DNA of 64,000 nt from the NCBI GenBank assembly GCA_013396525.1, contig VWYX01000357.1, forward strand, positions 434,001 to 498,000, written 5' to 3'. The first letter of the stretch is position 1; each line of letters starts with the position of its first letter. The notes under the pieces were generated by a model. That model did not search any database, had not been told where the DNA came from, and worked only from the letters and a program-made list of their open reading frames with translations. This DNA is from Chaetorhynchus papuensis (Eukaryota > Chordata > Aves > Passeriformes > Rhipiduridae). Of the stretch, positions 62,621 through 64,000 are shown in pieces. The translations under genes and the position numbers were made by a program.

Positions 62621-64000
62621 ACTTGGCAAGGTGCAGGGCTGAAGGCTTCTCCCACCCTCATGTAGTAGTAGTGACTTTCAGCAATATCTTTGCTCTCCTC
62701 TGCTGTTTTCTTCCCGAGGCTTACCTGGCCATGCTTTACACATATTTAATTATTCAGGCAAAAGTACTTCCAGGTTTAAAAAACAAATTCTTGTCTTTCT
62801 AAGAAAGAAACCTTGAGAAACAGGAAACAGGTCTGTCTAAATTGTACGAGTGGGGCTTTTTAGTGCTTGTAATAAAATCAGGAATATGTAGTCCCATAAA
62901 ACCTGTCAAAAGCCATTCTGATCAGAGTTATATGCAGGGCTGAATAAAGCATTTCTAGATTCATGCTAATGCCAATACTTGATTCTTCAAACAAGTCATG
63001 CAGAAAGATAGTCTGTCACATCTCATCACAAGGGTGAATTGCTGGAGGAAAGGCTTTTACAGTTTTCTAATCTTTGCGATAAAATCAACGATATGGTATT
63101 AGAAATACTGTATATATTTGCATTTAAAAAAGCCTGTGGAAATCAAAATATGTGTTTACTTGTGGAAGAGATGAGTTGTTTAGAAGGGAGTTTTGCCATA
63201 AGCCATGTTCCACAAGGGAAAATGTTTCAGAGATGTGCCTTTCACGCTACATTTTCTTCTCAGGGCACCTGAGAGGGCTGATCATGCTTGCAACTGCTTT
63301 GGGCTCCAACACACAGTCTGTGGCAAACAATAAGAAAGGAAATAAACATCTGGAAAAGCTATTGATATTTTTAGTGCCCTTTCCTTCTTAGGCTTGCTCT
63401 ACTGTGGAGAGCTCTTGCTTTTTTCAGTTGCCTTTGGGGTTTAAGGTGTCAGTTCCAATATTCTCTTGGTTGGATTATTGGGTTTTTTCCTGAGGGGATT
63501 TTGGTTAGGTGTTTTGCTGTGCTTTTTTCCATTAAATTCTGTTTCAGTATTTCAGGCCAAGTTAAGTATCTACCTAATATTAGTTAGACTTACATACATC
63601 TCATTAAAGAAACTATTTGTTGAATGGATTACAAAATTTGTCTAAAACAGCTAAAAGTAAATTAATACTTGACCCATTGGGATGAGCATTTCTAGTTTGT
63701 GAAAGATGTTTTGAGTCCTTTTTTGATCACTCAGGTCAACCTCCTTTTTACACAGGAAAAGCTGTTAGAATGATCATTGCTCATTGTTAACACTGTAATT
63801 CAAACCCCATTTATCTGACCTAAGTGTCAGAATTGGCATGACATGGAAGAGGTAGCTACTGTGTGCCGTGGTGCTGCCAGGTGTTGATGGGTGTTATGTG
63901 TCCAGGAGAAAGACAAAGTTCAGTCATGCTCCATACTTTTCCATCTTCTTCCCTGCCCCCTTTTGGGTCTGAATGCCCTCCTGCTGCAATGCTGCAAATC
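62615..64000 (+). other. GABRG3: Start of the intron downstream of the GABRG3 exon
   Basis: This follows the donor at 62615 and runs to the window edge. I see no following exon (it would begin by completing the split arginine and encode the LTINAEC-type stretch) and no repeat family that I can name. Short T-rich runs near 63480-63530 are the only low-complexity feature. Confidence 0.75.

Noticed and set aside
1..64000. tRNA, rRNA, CRISPR arrays, bacterial operons or phage genes
   Set aside because: None was seen; the sequence is vertebrate intron with LINE and LTR remnants.

Overview
This window is vertebrate, almost certainly avian, nuclear DNA. It is AT-rich and almost entirely intronic, and its recognisable interspersed repeats are CR1 LINEs plus a few LTR-retroelement remnants, which is the repeat profile of a bird genome. 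I see no bacterial-style gene organisation. Nearly all of the short open frames on both strands are chance frames in intron or repeat sequence.

The one confident gene piece is a 221-bp exon on the plus strand at 62394-62614, with a good acceptor (TTCTTTGCAG) and donor (CAG|GTGAGC). It encodes part of the extracellular ligand-binding domain of a GABA-A receptor gamma subunit. Its diagnostic residues fit gamma-3 (GABRG3). I therefore read bases 1-62393 as part of the long intron upstream of this exon and 62615-64000 as the start of the next intron. Species and chromosome cannot be read from the window.

Layout: 1-8755 is AT-rich intron with homopolymer runs. 8756-9130 is a probable solo ERV LTR on the minus strand. 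14322-16385 is a composite CR1 on the minus strand. It has lost its middle and is split by a 778-bp TG...CA element (15329-16106) flanked by a perfect 5-bp target duplication. 17273-17835 is another minus-strand CR1 3' end. 22175-23829 holds a palindromic/tandem repeat cluster, a TTGAA pentamer repeat and a broken ERV gag-like frame on the minus strand. 33594-34402 holds two CR1 3' ends in opposite orientations. 46425-46960 is a CR1 reverse-transcriptase fragment on the minus strand. About 51600-51960 is a CpG-rich patch with two RFX X-box-like motifs exactly 42 bp apart. The rest is unremarkable intron up to the exon.

I did not find a convincing previously undescribed biological system. The items most worth a second look are the CpG-rich X-box patch, the datable nested insertion in the CR1, and the palindromic repeat cluster near 22.2 kb. 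Paralogue and repeat-family assignments rest on recognition, not on a database search.
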